From: Pantoea ananatis LMG 2665 | GTDB lineage: Bacteria > Pseudomonadota > Gammaproteobacteria > Enterobacterales > Enterobacteriaceae | Reading direction: 5' to 3' | NCBI RefSeq assembly: GCF_000710035.2 | Contig: NZ_JMJJ01000004.1 | Location: 124,001 to 188,000 of the forward strand | Length of the DNA: 64,000 nucleotides | Shown: positions 46,483 to 56,056 of the stretch, in pieces | Position numbering within the stretch: the first letter of the stretch is position 1 | How the letters are laid out: every line of letters starts with the position of its first letter | Notes under the pieces: generated by a model | Seen by the model: only the letters and a program-made list of their open reading frames with translations | Databases searched by the model: none | What the model was told of the DNA's origin: nothing | Made by a program: the position numbers and the translations under genes

Positions 46483-46572
46483 CGCGCCAGCAATCCTGTT
46501 GTTGGCGACAACTAAAATCATTAACACATTCCTCTTTGAAGAGCCGATATGACTGTCGGCTCTCTTTTTTTT
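46483..46572 (+). ncRNA. chiX: ChiX small regulatory RNA
   Basis: ChiX (SroB/MicM) is an Hfq-binding RNA that silences the chitoporin chiP and chitobiose genes by pairing to their Shine-Dalgarno region. It lies between ybaK and ybaP on the + strand, exactly as in E. coli. The pairing seed ATTCCTCTTTG (46528-46538) is identical to E. coli ChiX. A 5' hairpin CGCCAGCA/TGTTGGCG (46485-46492, 46500-46507) stands where E. coli has its own different hairpin; an A-rich single-stranded link and a terminator stem (GAGCCGA 46541-46547, TCGGCTC 46556-46562) with eight T follow. GAGAAT at 46472-46477 is a possible -10. The 5' end is estimated. Confidence 0.88.
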
Positions 46573-46580
46573 GCCGTGAG

Positions 46581-47384
46581 TTATCTGACGCGCATCATTC
46601 CCGGCAGGTTATTCTCGCCATATAAATGCAGAGCGCCGACCGCGACGACATATCGGCCCGAAGGCAGGCGACGTAAATGATCACACCACTGGCTGTTACG
46701 CTGGCTAATCAGCGTGTCGTTCAGGGTCTGACTGAATGTCGCTGGCAACGCAATCTGGGGATCGCGTGGCGGGCTTTCCAGCCACCAGCTCACCATCGTT
46801 TGCAACATGCGTGCGTTAGTGTGCCAGTGGGTCAGCGTATCCGCCAGCAGCGCCATGCCATCGTCGGGCAAGGATTTCAGCAGGGTGATTTGCGCCTGCG
46901 CACCTTCCAGTTCAATCACGGGTTTATCCATCGCCCGCGCGGCCTGTAGCAGCTGATAATCAATACCGAAATCAGGACGTAACCCCAGCCGCTGGGCCTG
47001 CTGGGCCTGTAGCATCAGCGCAATCTGCCAGGCCGGTAACGTATCAAACCGGCTCAGGGACAGACCGGTTTCGTTGCACAGTGTTTCAAGCTTCGCCAGC
47101 GCATCATCATCCATTCTGGCGATCAGTGGCGGACGCTCTTCCGTGTTTTCAAATGGCGATCCTCCCTGGGTAATATCCGCTTCAACCACCAGCGCATCGG
47201 CTTTTTGCAACTGCTGTAGCAGCCGGACCGGCAGGGGCTGCATGTCACGGGTGCCCATATGAATGCTACCCACCAGATGAAACCGGCATTCGCCCGACTG
47301 AATATCCACGGCGGGCCAACGATAGCTGGCTGGAAAAAGCGGATTAATCCAGTTACGTAAACGTTGCAAAAGGCGCGCTGTCAT
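46581..47384 (-). CDS. ybaP: YbaP, TraB/GumN family protein
   Basis: A 267-residue TraB-family protein (E. coli YbaP 264), related to Tiki-type metalloproteases. It shows the GSIHMGT motif (about 39-45) and a second conserved piece, YVVAVGALHLYGENNLPGMM, near the C-terminus. There is no clear signal peptide: the start MTARLLQRLRNWINPLFP is basic and only mildly hydrophobic. Physiological role unknown. Confidence 0.92.
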   Translation of the reverse strand: MTARLLQRLRNWINPLFPASYRWPAVDIQSGECRFHLVGSIHMGTRDMQPLPVRLLQQLQKADALVVEADITQGGSPFENTEERPPLIARMDDDALAKLETLCNETGLSLSRFDTLPAWQIALMLQAQQAQRLGLRPDFGIDYQLLQAARAMDKPVIELEGAQAQITLLKSLPDDGMALLADTLTHWHTNARMLQTMVSWWLESPPRDPQIALPATFSQTLNDTLISQRNSQWCDHLRRLPSGRYVVAVGALHLYGENNLPGMMRVR

Positions 47385-47459
47385 TCCCTGTCCTTCACTG
47401 TTTGAAAGCCACCATGCTAGCGGGATCCCGTTGCGAAAGACAGAGCAGGGCAGTTATTG

Positions 47460-49970
47460 CTAAACGCGTGGCTTATAGCGCAACAGGCGGTTAGCATTGC
47501 TCACCACGGTTATTGACGACAGCGCCATGGCAGCACCGGCAAAAACCGGGCTAAGCAACAGGCCGGTAAAAGGAAAGAGCACGCCTGCCGCCAGCGGAAT
47601 ACCGATAACGTTGTAAATAAACGCGCCAAACAGATTCTGCCGGATATTGCCCAGGGTGGCGGAGGCAATCTTTAAGGCATCCACCACGCCATGCAGATCG
47701 GCCCGCATGAGCGTAATCGCTGCGGTTTCTACCGCCACATCGCTGCCGCCGCCCATCGCAATACCGACATCAGCCTGCGCCAGTGCAGGAGCATCATTGA
47801 TACCATCGCCCACCATGGCAACCTGCCTTCCTTGCTGCTGTAGTTGGCTTATCGCATCGGCTTTACCTTCGGGCAGTACGCCTGCAATCACCTCATCAAT
47901 CCCGACTTCATGCGCAACAGCCCGGGCCGTATTTTCATGATCCCCGGTCAGCATAACCAGTCGGTAACCCGCTGCATGCAGCCGCTGCAGTGCTGCTTTC
48001 GCTTCGGGGCGCAGCGTATCCCGCAAGCCAATCAGACCGGTAAGCTGTCCATCCTGTGCCAGTAATACCGGGGTTGCCCCTTGCCGGGTGAGCCTGTCAA
48101 TTTCAGCCCGCGCCGGTTGGCAATCCACGCCGTAATCGTGTAACAGACTGACATTACCCAGTAACAGCTGTCTGCCATTGAGTATGCCGCTTACGCCTTT
48201 GCCGCGTATTGTACGAAATTGCGCAATCGCGGGTGTTGCTGCGGTACCCGCTTCCGCCAGGATCGCTTTCGCCAGTGGGTGACCCGATGCCTGTTCCAGG
48301 GCCGCCGCCGCAGACAGGATCGAATCGCGCGTGCTGCCGTTCCAGCTCATCACCTCGGTCACCTGCGGTGTGCCCCTTGTCAGCGTGCCGGTTTTATCAA
48401 ACACCAGCGTATCGATACGGCTGGCGCGCTGCAGTGCATCGGCATCGCGTACCAGCACGCCGTATTCGGCGGCGCGGCCGGTTCCGGCGATAATCGACAT
48501 GGGCGTGGCCAGGCCCAGCGCGCAGGGGCAGGCAATAATCAGCACTGTGGTGGCCACCACCAGCGCGTAGGCAATCTGAGGCGCCGGACCGGCGGTATAC
48601 CAGACTGCGGCGCTTATCAGGGCGATAAGCACCACCACCGGCACAAACACGGCAGAAATACGATCGGCCAGGCGACCCACATCTGGCTTACTGCTCTGGG
48701 CTTTACGGACTAACTGAATGATGCGCGCCAGCGTCGTATTGCCGCCGGTCGCGCGGGCAATGAAGCGTACTGTCCCGTCCTGCACCAAGGTGCCGGCAAA
48801 CAGACGATCGCCCTGCGTTTTGCTTTGCGGCACCGCCTCACCGGTCAGCATGGCCTCATCACACCAGGCTTCACCGTCCTGGACTTCGCCATCGACCGGC
48901 ACGCGATCGCCCGCGACCAGCCGCAGGATCATGCCGGGCTGTACCGCGCTAACCGGCATTGAGGTTTCACCCTGTTCCGTTACGACTCTTGCCTGTTCCG
49001 GCGTCAGATCGAGCAGGTGTTCCAGGGCTCGCGAGGAACGCTGACGCGCGCGTTGTTCAAGCGCATGACCCAGATTGATCAGGCCGAGAATCATTACGCT
49101 GGCTTCGAAGTAGAGATGACGCGCCTGCAGCGGGAAGAACGCCGGCCAAATCACCACGCTAAAGGAGTAGATCCAGGCGGCGGCGGTGCCCAGCGAGACT
49201 AAGGTATCCATTGTCGCGCTGCGGTTGAGCAGGCTGCGGCAGGCACTGCGGTAGAAGTGACCGCCCGTGGCGACCATCACCAACAGCGTGACCGTGCCCA
49301 ACACCAGCCAGGTGGTATGATTGTCCTCGGTGAGCATCATGTTGTCGCCCAACATGCCCCAGATCATTAACGGCACGCCAAACAGCAGTGCAAGTCCCGC
49401 CTGCCAGCTAAAACGTCGCATGGCGCGTCGGGCGCTGCGCTGCTGCTTTTCACGTCGTTGCTGTTCGTCTTCGACCACTTCCGCCCCATAGCCGGCCGCA
49501 TCCACGGCGGCGACCAGCAGATGGGGTGCCACATTGCCCATCACCAGCGCGCTGCGTTCGGCCAGATTCACGCGGGCCTGTTGCACACCACTTACCTGCT
49601 CAAGGGCTTTCTCAACCCGGCTGACACAGCTGGCGCAGCTCATCCCGTCGATTAACAGCACGTGAGCGGGCTGATTTTCAGTTGCCGGAAGAGGAGAAGA
49701 CTCCGTTGTCAGCGCCTCCGGCGGCGGCTCTGCTGCTGTCAACGGCTCAGGCTTTGGGCTGGAACCCGCAGCTTTTAATGTTGCATGGTAGCCCGCTTGT
49801 TCAACGGTAGCGATCAGCGCGGTAGCGTCTGCACGGCCTGACACGCGGGCTTCCTGTTGAGTAACCTCAGCCTGCTCGACATCGTCGCGCTGTTCGAGCG
49901 CATCTTTGACGCGTTTTACGCAGTGGCCGCAGGACAATCCGTCCAGCGCCAGAACAATCGTGTTTGACAT
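47460..49970 (-). CDS. copA: Copper-exporting P-type ATPase CopA
   Basis: CopA pumps Cu(I) from cytoplasm to periplasm. 836 residues (E. coli 834). Two N-terminal heavy-metal domains have CxxC pairs at Cys14/Cys17 and Cys112/Cys115, joined by a Pro/Glu-rich linker. Eight transmembrane helices contain the metal site Cys481-Pro-Cys483. The phosphorylation motif is DKTGTLTRG, and [18 protein letters not shown] follow in the ATP-binding part. The promoter upstream is of CueR type. In E. coli glsA and ybaT lie between copA and cueR; here a zinc-ribbon membrane protein does. Confidence 0.98.
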   Translation of the reverse strand: MSNTIVLALDGLSCGHCVKRVKDALEQRDDVEQAEVTQQEARVSGRADATALIATVEQAGYHATLKAAGSSPKPEPLTAAEPPPEALTTESSPLPATENQPAHVLLIDGMSCASCVSRVEKALEQVSGVQQARVNLAERSALVMGNVAPHLLVAAVDAAGYGAEVVEDEQQRREKQQRSARRAMRRFSWQAGLALLFGVPLMIWGMLGDNMMLTEDNHTTWLVLGTVTLLVMVATGGHFYRSACRSLLNRSATMDTLVSLGTAAAWIYSFSVVIWPAFFPLQARHLYFEASVMILGLINLGHALEQRARQRSSRALEHLLDLTPEQARVVTEQGETSMPVSAVQPGMILRLVAGDRVPVDGEVQDGEAWCDEAMLTGEAVPQSKTQGDRLFAGTLVQDGTVRFIARATGGNTTLARIIQLVRKAQSSKPDVGRLADRISAVFVPVVVLIALISAAVWYTAGPAPQIAYALVVATTVLIIACPCALGLATPMSIIAGTGRAAEYGVLVRDADALQRASRIDTLVFDKTGTLTRGTPQVTEVMSWNGSTRDSILSAAAALEQASGHPLAKAILAEAGTAATPAIAQFRTIRGKGVSGILNGRQLLLGNVSLLHDYGVDCQPARAEIDRLTRQGATPVLLAQDGQLTGLIGLRDTLRPEAKAALQRLHAAGYRLVMLTGDHENTARAVAHEVGIDEVIAGVLPEGKADAISQLQQQGRQVAMVGDGINDAPALAQADVGIAMGGGSDVAVETAAITLMRADLHGVVDALKIASATLGNIRQNLFGAFIYNVIGIPLAAGVLFPFTGLLLSPVFAGAAMALSSITVVSNANRLLRYKPRV

Positions 49971-50025
49971 GGTTGACTCCTTTATCAGATGTGCGGGGTT
50001 GATCGTTCAGATGTGACTGTCATTC

Positions 50026-50056
50026 AGGTTAAACCTTCCCTCAAGGGGAAGGTCAA
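50026..50056 (-). promoter_or_regulatory. CueR-dependent promoter of copA
   Basis: On the minus strand TTGACC (50051-50056), a 19-bp spacer, TAACCT (50026-50031). Within it, ACCTTCCCC and GGGAAGGT form the CueR dyad. The 19-bp spacing is the distorted form that MerR-family activators realign, matching the E. coli copA promoter. Confidence 0.92.
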
Positions 50057-50469
50057 ATCCTGAATGGCCAGATAAAGGAAGTTTATTCACCGGTGGTGTA
50101 CCTGGCTTGCTGGCGTTGACATGACTCAGGACGCCACAAGAAGAAAGCCCCGCGTAACCTGCACTGTCCAACTTTTGCGGCAGTCCAGATAAGCAGGGCT
50201 TTTTTGACTTTCATCCGGCTTAAAGGCGTGCAAGCCCGCTGATGAAAAGGGGTGACGAAATGACGGCCAGCCCTGCGCTTACTGCCGAGGCTTCATCCTG
50301 TTCGATCATGCCTGTCGCTCAAGATATACATAGTTCCGTGCTTCGCCAGATAAGCGGGACTGATTTACCTGCTATCCGCGTTAACGGGATCGACATTTCG
50401 CTGTTCCCTGCTGTGCAACGGTTTTCGCCAGGCATGCTAAACCCTTTGCAGGCGCACAGGATGAGTCAA
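50057..50469. other. Non-coding interval with paired stem-loops
   Basis: No gene supported. On the + strand TGGCGT (50111-50116) pairs with ACGCCA (50131-50136), and AAAGCCCCGC (50144-50153) pairs with GCAGGGCTTT (50193-50202) with one mismatch across a 39-nt loop, followed by T to 50205. This could be a terminator or the end of a small RNA, but no protein-coding transcript is known to need it. The rest holds nothing I recognise. Confidence 0.4.
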
Positions 50470-50802
50470 TTACCCTTTGGGTCTGGTAAAGAAGACCAGC
50501 GTCCCGATAATGATGTCGCCAATAACCCAAAGGGTGCCGATCGCCATTAAACCTAAACCTGCTCCAAGCGCAGCACCGGCTTTTTCCGCATCGGAAGCCG
50601 CGTTATTGATAACGTCGCCACTTCCACCTAATCCTGCGAACAGGCAGTACACCATAAGAATGTTAAACAGAATGAAAGTCCACTTAACCATTTTGCCAAA
50701 AAAAGAGCGACGCGGCTTTCTGAGCTGCCTGGCACATGATGGACAACGTAATGCTGAATCACTCACTTCCTTATGACATTCTGGACAGCTGACTAAAGCC
50801 AT
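50470..50802 (-). CDS. Zinc-ribbon membrane protein, function unknown
   Basis: A 110-residue protein. The N-terminus is a double CxxC zinc ribbon: Cys6, Cys9, Cys20 and Cys23 (VSCPECHKEVSD then LRCPSCARQL), then a basic linker KPRRSFFGKMVK and two transmembrane helices (about 39-60 and 80-105), with a short acidic loop (SDAEKAG) between. Domain order suggests a cytosolic metal- or nucleic-acid-binding ribbon tethered to the inner membrane. I do not recognise a named family. It occupies the copA-cueR interval. Confidence 0.85.
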   Translation of the reverse strand: MALVSCPECHKEVSDSALRCPSCARQLRKPRRSFFGKMVKWTFILFNILMVYCLFAGLGGSGDVINNAASDAEKAGAALGAGLGLMAIGTLWVIGDIIIGTLVFFTRPKG

Positions 50803-51224
50803 AATCCAATCCCCTATACTTTAATGATGATAATGATTTGTTACAAACTGGCGGGATTTTATCGGAATTTTCTGCGTTGACAAGCGTTATCATCTTATTT
50901 TTTATAGGATTGATGACAGATTGACCGGCTAACCAGTTTGTTTTGAACTCAGGCGCGTTTTGGCATTACTCAGGTTAACCGGAAGCGTCAGCCGAAGGCC
51001 TCTGCAGCGACCGCGTTGACTTAGATACCGGGACGAGAACCCTTTTACCAGGCAGGGTGATCTATAATCTCCTGCATGAAATGCCTTGTTTTCCACCTGT
51101 TCTCGGGTGCAAAACGACAGAGTCGGGCACGAGTGACGTAGAATCAAACACTGATTTAGCCCGGCAGCTCAAGGGCTGGGCCTTTTAGAAGCGCCCCGTA
51201 TAGGGGAAGATCAGGAAAACTGTT
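50803..51224. other. Upstream regions of the zinc-ribbon gene and cueR
   Basis: About 420 bp with no gene. ACAAACTGG (50843-50851) and CCAGTTTGT (50933-50941) are an exact 9-bp inverted pair 81 bp apart in AT-rich sequence. Nearer cueR, AGCCC (51158-51162)/GGGCT (51173-51177) and CCCC (51194-51197)/GGGG (51203-51206) form short stems in the leader. No clear promoter pair was identified. Confidence 0.4.
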
Positions 51225-51641
51225 ATGAATATTAGTACCGTGGCGAAAAAGACCGGGCTAACCAGTAAGGCTATTCGTTTCTATGAAGAAAAGGGCGTAG
51301 TCACGCCCCCGCTGCGCGGCGATAACGGCTACCGGCATTACAATTCACACCATCTTGATGAGCTGAATTTATTACGCCAGGCACGGCAGGTGGGGTTTAC
51401 CCTTGATGAGTGCCGCGAGCTGGTCGGGCTGTTTAACGACCCTGAACGCCACAGCGCGGACGTTAAGGCGCGTACGCTGCAGAAAGCTGACGAAATTGCT
51501 GCGCATATTGAAGAACTGCACGCCATGCGCGCACGCCTGTTGGCGCTGGCGGCGGCCTGCCCGGGTAATGACAGCGCGGACTGCCCGATCATTAATAACC
51601 TGGCAGGCTGCTGCAGTCAGGTTGGCGGCACGCGAGACTGA
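51225..51641 (+). CDS. cueR: Copper-responsive MerR-family activator CueR
   Basis: CueR senses Cu(I) with very high affinity and activates copA and cueO. 138 residues (E. coli 135). MerR-type helix-turn-helix ([22 protein letters not shown]) is followed by a dimer helix and the metal loop [13 protein letters not shown] with the two coordinating cysteines (Cys112 and Cys120). The tail GCCSQVGG has an extra Cys pair, as in E. coli. Its matching promoter lies upstream of copA. The last 25 bp overlap the 3' end of convergent ybbJ. Confidence 0.97.
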   Translation: MNISTVAKKTGLTSKAIRFYEEKGVVTPPLRGDNGYRHYNSHHLDELNLLRQARQVGFTLDECRELVGLFNDPERHSADVKARTLQKADEIAAHIEELHAMRARLLALAAACPGNDSADCPIINNLAGCCSQVGGTRD

Positions 51642-52075
51642 ATGCGCAGAGTAATACCTTCCACTGCTACCACTTCAACCAACGTACCGGCAGGGAGATT
51701 CTGGTCTGCCTGAACGCGCCAGCTGCTGTCGCCAACGCGGACGTGACCGATACCGTTTTGCAACGCACTGTCCAGGGTCAACTGCAGGCCGATCATCTGG
51801 TTGCCGCGCTGATTAAGGGAATTTGGCTGCTGGTTGCGCTCGCGATAGCGCATTACGCGATGCCAGATAAATACGCTCGCCAGCGTTAATGCGGCAAACA
51901 AAGAGCCCTGGGCGGTCCAACTAAGCGGCAAAGCCCATTCTGTGATACCGACCAGCATGGCTGCGAGCCCGCTCCAGAGCAGGTAGCCATTTGTGCCGAG
52001 CATCTCAGCCGCCAGTAGCAGCCCGCCCAGCGTCAGCCAGAACCAGTGCGGATGGGCAACAATCTCACTCACCAT
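51617..52075 (-). CDS. ybbJ: NfeD-family inner-membrane protein YbbJ
   Basis: A 152-residue protein (E. coli 151) with two to three transmembrane helices in the first ~75 residues and a C-terminal OB-fold NfeD domain ([31 protein letters not shown]). NfeD proteins partner with SPFH proteins; qmcA lies immediately upstream and the two genes overlap by one base. Its end overlaps cueR. Confidence 0.94.
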   Translation of the reverse strand: MVSEIVAHPHWFWLTLGGLLLAAEMLGTNGYLLWSGLAAMLVGITEWALPLSWTAQGSLFAALTLASVFIWHRVMRYRERNQQPNSLNQRGNQMIGLQLTLDSALQNGIGHVRVGDSSWRVQADQNLPAGTLVEVVAVEGITLRIQSRVPPT

Positions 52076-52989
52076 CAGCGTTTCGACTCGCTGCGGGTTT
52101 CTTTTAACAGCTCACCAATTCCGCCGATCGCACCCAGCAGGCTGCTGGCTTCCAGCGGCATCATCACCACTTTACTGTTACTGGACTCACCAATTTTCTG
52201 CAGCGCATCCGTGTATTTCTGCGCCACAAAGTAATTTACGGCCTGAATATCGCCGGCGGCTATCGCTTCCGACACCATTTTCGTGGCGCGGGCTTCCGCT
52301 TCCGCCTGACGTTCACGGGCTTCAGCCTGCAGGAAAGCCGACGTTCGTTCCCCTTCCGCTTTTAAAATCTGCGCCTGTTTTTCCCCTTCGGCCCGCAGAA
52401 TTTCCGCCTGCCGCACACCTTCCGCCGTCAGAATATCGGCTCGTTTAGTACGCTCCGCTTTCATCTGGGCGTTCATGGCGCCAATCAGCTCCTGTGGCGG
52501 ACGAACGTCACGAATTTCAATACGGGTGATTTTTACGCCCCAGGGATTGGTAGCTTCATCAACGATATGCAGTAAGCGGGTATTAATGCTGTCTCGCTGA
52601 GACAGCATCTCATCCAGTTCCATGCTGCCCAACACGGTGCGCATATTGGTCATAGTGAGGTTAAGAATCGCCAGCTCCAGATTGCTGACTTCATAGGCGG
52701 CCCGCGCCGGATCGATGGCCTGGACAAAACAGACCGCATCAATCGTGACGTTGGCGTTATCTTTGGAGATGATCTCCTGAGAGGGAATATCCAGCACCCG
52801 TTCCATCATATTGATCTTATGACCGATACGATCCATAAAGGGAACAACCAGACTCAGGCCGGGCTGAAGCGTGCGGGTGTAGCGGCCAAAGCGTTCGACC
52901 GTCCACTGATAGCCTTGCGGAACGATTTTCACGCCGGACCATACGGTGACCAGGGCGACCAGGATGAGAACAGGAATCACGGTGAGCAT
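52075..52989 (-). CDS. qmcA: SPFH/stomatin-like membrane protein QmcA
   Basis: QmcA is an inner-membrane SPFH protein, a multicopy suppressor of ftsH htpX defects. 304 residues (E. coli 305). N-terminal membrane anchor ([19 protein letters not shown]), the SPFH domain ([25 protein letters not shown], about 25-180) and a long helical Ala/Glu/Arg-rich coiled coil ([29 protein letters not shown]) follow. It forms a two-gene operon with ybbJ. Confidence 0.96.
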   Translation of the reverse strand: MLTVIPVLILVALVTVWSGVKIVPQGYQWTVERFGRYTRTLQPGLSLVVPFMDRIGHKINMMERVLDIPSQEIISKDNANVTIDAVCFVQAIDPARAAYEVSNLELAILNLTMTNMRTVLGSMELDEMLSQRDSINTRLLHIVDEATNPWGVKITRIEIRDVRPPQELIGAMNAQMKAERTKRADILTAEGVRQAEILRAEGEKQAQILKAEGERTSAFLQAEARERQAEAEARATKMVSEAIAAGDIQAVNYFVAQKYTDALQKIGESSNSKVVMMPLEASSLLGAIGGIGELLKETRSESKR

Positions 52990-53047
52990 ATAACCTCCAG
53001 GTTGTCAGATGAACGGGCCAAATCGTTCGGCCCGTTTTCTGCTTACA

Positions 53048-53905
53048 TCAGTAAAGCAGGGAATAGAGCTGGCGGCGATAGCGTGCGGCAAGCGCATCGC
53101 CAGTGCCCAATGCCGCCAGGATCTCCTGCAACATTTTACGCGCCTGGCCGTCAGCGGCGTTCAAATCGCGTTTAATGACGTTAAACAGCAGTTCCAGCGC
53201 TTCTTCATTACGCCCGACCTGATGCAGCTGCAGCGACAGTTTGGTCGCCAGTTCAGCGTTATCCGGGTCGCTTTCCAGCTGTGATTGCAGCTGCTGAATT
53301 TCAGGCGTATCGGCCGCCTGTTTCAGTAAATCGATCTGGGCGATCAGGCTTTGATAACGGGTGTCCTGATCCTGCAACGGCACGGCGTTGAGTACCGTTT
53401 CTGCTTCATCGCTACGGTTCAGGGTAATCAGCACTTCCGCCAGCAGAAAACCAATTTCGCTGTCTTTATTACTGAGCTGCCATGCCTCTTTCAGCAGCGG
53501 TAATGCGTCCAGCGGTTTACCTTCCTGCATCAGCGCCATCGCCTGCTGGGCTTTTAACTCTTCCTCACGCGGCAGCACTTTTTCCAGCAGGGCGCGCACG
53601 GCGTCTTCCGGCTGTGGCCCCTGGAAACCGTCAACAGGCTGGCCGTTCTGGAACAGGTAGACGGTGGGAATGGAGCGTAACCCAAATTGCGATGCCACCC
53701 TTTGCTCTTTATCACAATCCAGTTTGGCAAGAATAAACTGGCCTGCGTATTCCTGAGCCAGTCGCTCCAGCAACGGCGTCAGTTCCTGGCAATGTTGGCT
53801 GCGATCCGACCAAAAGTAGAACAGCACCGGTATCTGCATTGACTGCTCAAGGGTCTGTTGCAGGTTGGATTCGTTAATGTCGATAATCGAAGCGTGTGGT
53901 GACAT
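53048..53905 (-). CDS. cnoX: Chaperedoxin CnoX (YbbN)
   Basis: CnoX combines a thioredoxin domain with tetratricopeptide repeats; it protects substrates from over-oxidation and hands them to GroEL and DnaK. 285 residues (E. coli 284). The thioredoxin site is SQHC ([18 protein letters not shown]), without the first redox cysteine, the signature of this protein. TPR-like helices follow from about residue 115, with repeated [15 protein letters not shown]-type units. Confidence 0.96.
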   Translation of the reverse strand: MSPHASIIDINESNLQQTLEQSMQIPVLFYFWSDRSQHCQELTPLLERLAQEYAGQFILAKLDCDKEQRVASQFGLRSIPTVYLFQNGQPVDGFQGPQPEDAVRALLEKVLPREEELKAQQAMALMQEGKPLDALPLLKEAWQLSNKDSEIGFLLAEVLITLNRSDEAETVLNAVPLQDQDTRYQSLIAQIDLLKQAADTPEIQQLQSQLESDPDNAELATKLSLQLHQVGRNEEALELLFNVIKRDLNAADGQARKMLQEILAALGTGDALAARYRRQLYSLLY

Positions 53906-53984
53906 GACTAAGTCTCTTTGCAGAAAATGTTTAAAGAATATGGGGCCGACTGGCCCTGCTTCAAGCTGTATTCGCGCAATACCT

Positions 53985-54758
53985 TTACTGACTGCGAATT
54001 ATGCGATCCAGTATCCAGCCTGGCAGCGCGCGTTTCAACAGGCCCATCGCGTGTGCGACCAGCGTCACCGGATAACGCAAACGCGGATGTTTGCTTTCGA
54101 GCGCATGGCGCAGCTTAGGTAAAATGGCCTCAGGCGGCAGCGTAAACCGCGCGGCCAGACCGGGATTCAGCACCGGATTATCCTGCTCACCCTGCGTCAC
54201 ATTATCGGTGAATCGGGTCTGGATTGGACCCGGTTCAATGAGGCTGACGCGCACGCCGCTTGCGTGCAGCTCCATGCGTAACGCATCGCTCCAGGCTTCC
54301 AGCGCATATTTACTGGCGGCATAAACGCCCCGACCCGGCGTGGAAATCAGGCCTAACACCGAACTGGTATTCACGATCCGGGCATTGCCAAAAGCCTTCA
54401 ACGCCGGAAGCAGCCGCATAGTGAGTTGGTGGGTGCCAAACACATTGCTGGAAAATTGCTGTTCAAATTGCTGACGCGTGATGGTGTTTAACGGACCATA
54501 GGTGCCGAAGCCGGCGTTATTAAACAGGGCAAACAGCCGGTTACCGGTCAGCGCCAACACCTCATCGGCAGCGCGGTCAACGCTCTCTGCGTCGTCCAAA
54601 TCCAGCATCAGCCCCGTAAAGCCGAGGCTTTGCATGTGCGCCACGTCGTCGGCTTTTCGGCAGGCTGCAATAACGTGATAGCCGCGAGCCAGCAGGTCAT
54701 TGGCTGCAACCAGGCCAATACCGCTCGAACAGCCCGTGATCAAAATGGTTTTTTGCAT
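53985..54758 (-). CDS. ybbO: Short-chain dehydrogenase/reductase YbbO
   Basis: NAD(P)-dependent short-chain dehydrogenase, 257 residues (E. coli 256-269 depending on start). Cofactor motif TGCSSGIG at about 8-15, NNAG near 82 and the catalytic YAASK (Tyr/Lys) near 150-154 preceded by a serine (NTSSVLG). In E. coli YbbO reduces aldehydes. The C-terminus has an amphipathic helix ([20 protein letters not shown]). tesA lies 20 bp upstream in the same direction. Confidence 0.94.
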   Translation of the reverse strand: MQKTILITGCSSGIGLVAANDLLARGYHVIAACRKADDVAHMQSLGFTGLMLDLDDAESVDRAADEVLALTGNRLFALFNNAGFGTYGPLNTITRQQFEQQFSSNVFGTHQLTMRLLPALKAFGNARIVNTSSVLGLISTPGRGVYAASKYALEAWSDALRMELHASGVRVSLIEPGPIQTRFTDNVTQGEQDNPVLNPGLAARFTLPPEAILPKLRHALESKHPRLRYPVTLVAHAMGLLKRALPGWILDRIIRSQ

Positions 54759-54778
54759 GTGTTACCTTTTTTGCACAA

Positions 54779-55402
54779 CTACTGCTTAACTAATGGGGCC
54801 AGTTCTTTCGCCATCAGTTCAGCGATAAAGGGTTGGGCGTCAGGATTGGGATGAATACCATCCTGCTGCATCCATTCGGGTTTTAAATAAACCTGCTCCA
54901 TGAAAAAGGGCAGTAAAGGAATATCGTGCTGTTTCGCCAACTGCGGATAAATCGCGCGGAACGCATCCGTATAACGGCGGCCGTAGTTGGCGGGTAAACG
55001 TACTTGCATCAGGATCGGTTTAGCCCTGGCGGTTTTTACCTGCTCGATGATGGTGCTTAACGTTTGCTCAATATCCTTTGGCGGAAAGCCACGTAAGCCG
55101 TCGTTACCGCCCAATTCGATTAACACCCACTGCGGTTGGTGCTGTTTTAATAGGGCAGGTAAGCGCGCCAGTCCTTGTGCGGCGGTATCGCCGCTAATAC
55201 TGGCATTAATCACTCTGGGCTGCTGCTGCCAGTTTTTATCGAGCAGGCTGGGCCAGGCTTTACTGGCCGACATTTGATAGCCTGCACTCAGGCTGTCGCC
55301 CAGCACCAGCAACGTATCGGCCGCAGCAAGACGGGACACCAACAGACAGCACAATAACAGGAAAGGATAATGCCAGCGGAAAACATTCTTGAAGTTCATC
55401 AT
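54779..55402 (-). CDS. tesA: Thioesterase I / lysophospholipase L1 TesA
   Basis: TesA is a periplasmic GDSL hydrolase active on acyl-CoA, lysophospholipids and esters. From MMNFKNVFRWHYPF (ATG 55402) it has 207 residues with a signal peptide ending near SRLAA. The catalytic Ser37 is in LGDSLSAG; Gly-Asn (GGNDGLRG) and Asp/His (DGIHPN) complete the SGNH set. The first 33 bp overlap, in the opposite direction, the first codons of ybbA. Confidence 0.95.
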   Translation of the reverse strand: MMNFKNVFRWHYPFLLLCCLLVSRLAAADTLLVLGDSLSAGYQMSASKAWPSLLDKNWQQQPRVINASISGDTAAQGLARLPALLKQHQPQWVLIELGGNDGLRGFPPKDIEQTLSTIIEQVKTARAKPILMQVRLPANYGRRYTDAFRAIYPQLAKQHDIPLLPFFMEQVYLKPEWMQQDGIHPNPDAQPFIAELMAKELAPLVKQ

Positions 55403-56056
55403 CTTACTAAGTCCGTGGGTCAGGGAGAGCATCAGTTAACCATCCTTACCGGAGTTGAGTTAGTTGTCAAACCAGCTGAAACAATCGCCCTGATTGGCGA
55501 GTCAGGATCGGGCAAATCTACGCTGTTGGGGATTCTGGCCGGTCTGGATGACGGCAGCCAGGGCGAGGTGCATCTGCTGGGCCAGCCCTTGCATCAGATG
55601 AATGAAGAGCAGCGGGCGGCCTTACGTGCGCAGCAGGTAGGATTCGTGTTCCAGTCTTTTATGCTGGTGCCAACGTTAAATGCGCTGGAAAATGTCCAGT
55701 TGCCTGCACTGCTGCGCGGTGAGAGCGACCGTCAGAGCCGTGACCAGGCACGGGAGCTGCTCACGCAGTTACGCCTGGGTGAGCGTTTGCTGCATCTGCC
55801 CGCGCAGTTATCCGGTGGTGAGCAGCAACGCGTCGCGCTTGCCCGGGCCTTCAGCGGTCGTCCGGGCCTGCTGTTTGCCGATGAGCCAACGGGGAATCTG
55901 GATCGTAAAACGGGCGAGCGTATTGTCGATCTGCTGTTTTCCCTCAACCGCGATTTTGCCACGACGTTAATTCTGGTTACCCATGACGAGCAGCTGGCGG
56001 CGCGCTGTAACCGACGCTTGCGTCTGCGTGACGGCAAACTGTGGGAGGAGCAATGA
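55370..56056 (+). CDS. ybbA: ABC transporter ATP-binding protein YbbA
   Basis: LolD/MacB-type ATPase, 228 residues as in E. coli. Walker A GESGSGKS, signature LSGGEQQRVALARAF, Walker B LLFADEPTGNLD. With YbbP it forms a MacB-like mechanotransmission or export complex, thought to act with TesA on lipids; that link is inference from gene order. AGGAAAGG ahead of the ATG lies within antisense tesA codons. The stop overlaps the ybbP start (ATGA). Confidence 0.95.
   Translation: MPAENILEVHHLTKSVGQGEHQLTILTGVELVVKPAETIALIGESGSGKSTLLGILAGLDDGSQGEVHLLGQPLHQMNEEQRAALRAQQVGFVFQSFMLVPTLNALENVQLPALLRGESDRQSRDQARELLTQLRLGERLLHLPAQLSGGEQQRVALARAFSGRPGLLFADEPTGNLDRKTGERIVDLLFSLNRDFATTLILVTHDEQLAARCNRRLRLRDGKLWEEQ

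Noticed and set aside
50165-50187. Sequence resembling the end of an IS3-type element (TGTCCAACTTTTGCGGCAG...)
   Set aside because: No transposase remnant, no partner inverted repeat and no target duplication were found; more simply part of a stem-loop region.
50242-50550. 102-codon + strand ORF between copA and the zinc-ribbon gene
   Set aside because: Overlaps the end of the zinc-ribbon gene in antisense; no similarity or clear domain despite a GGGGTGAC-like sequence near its start.
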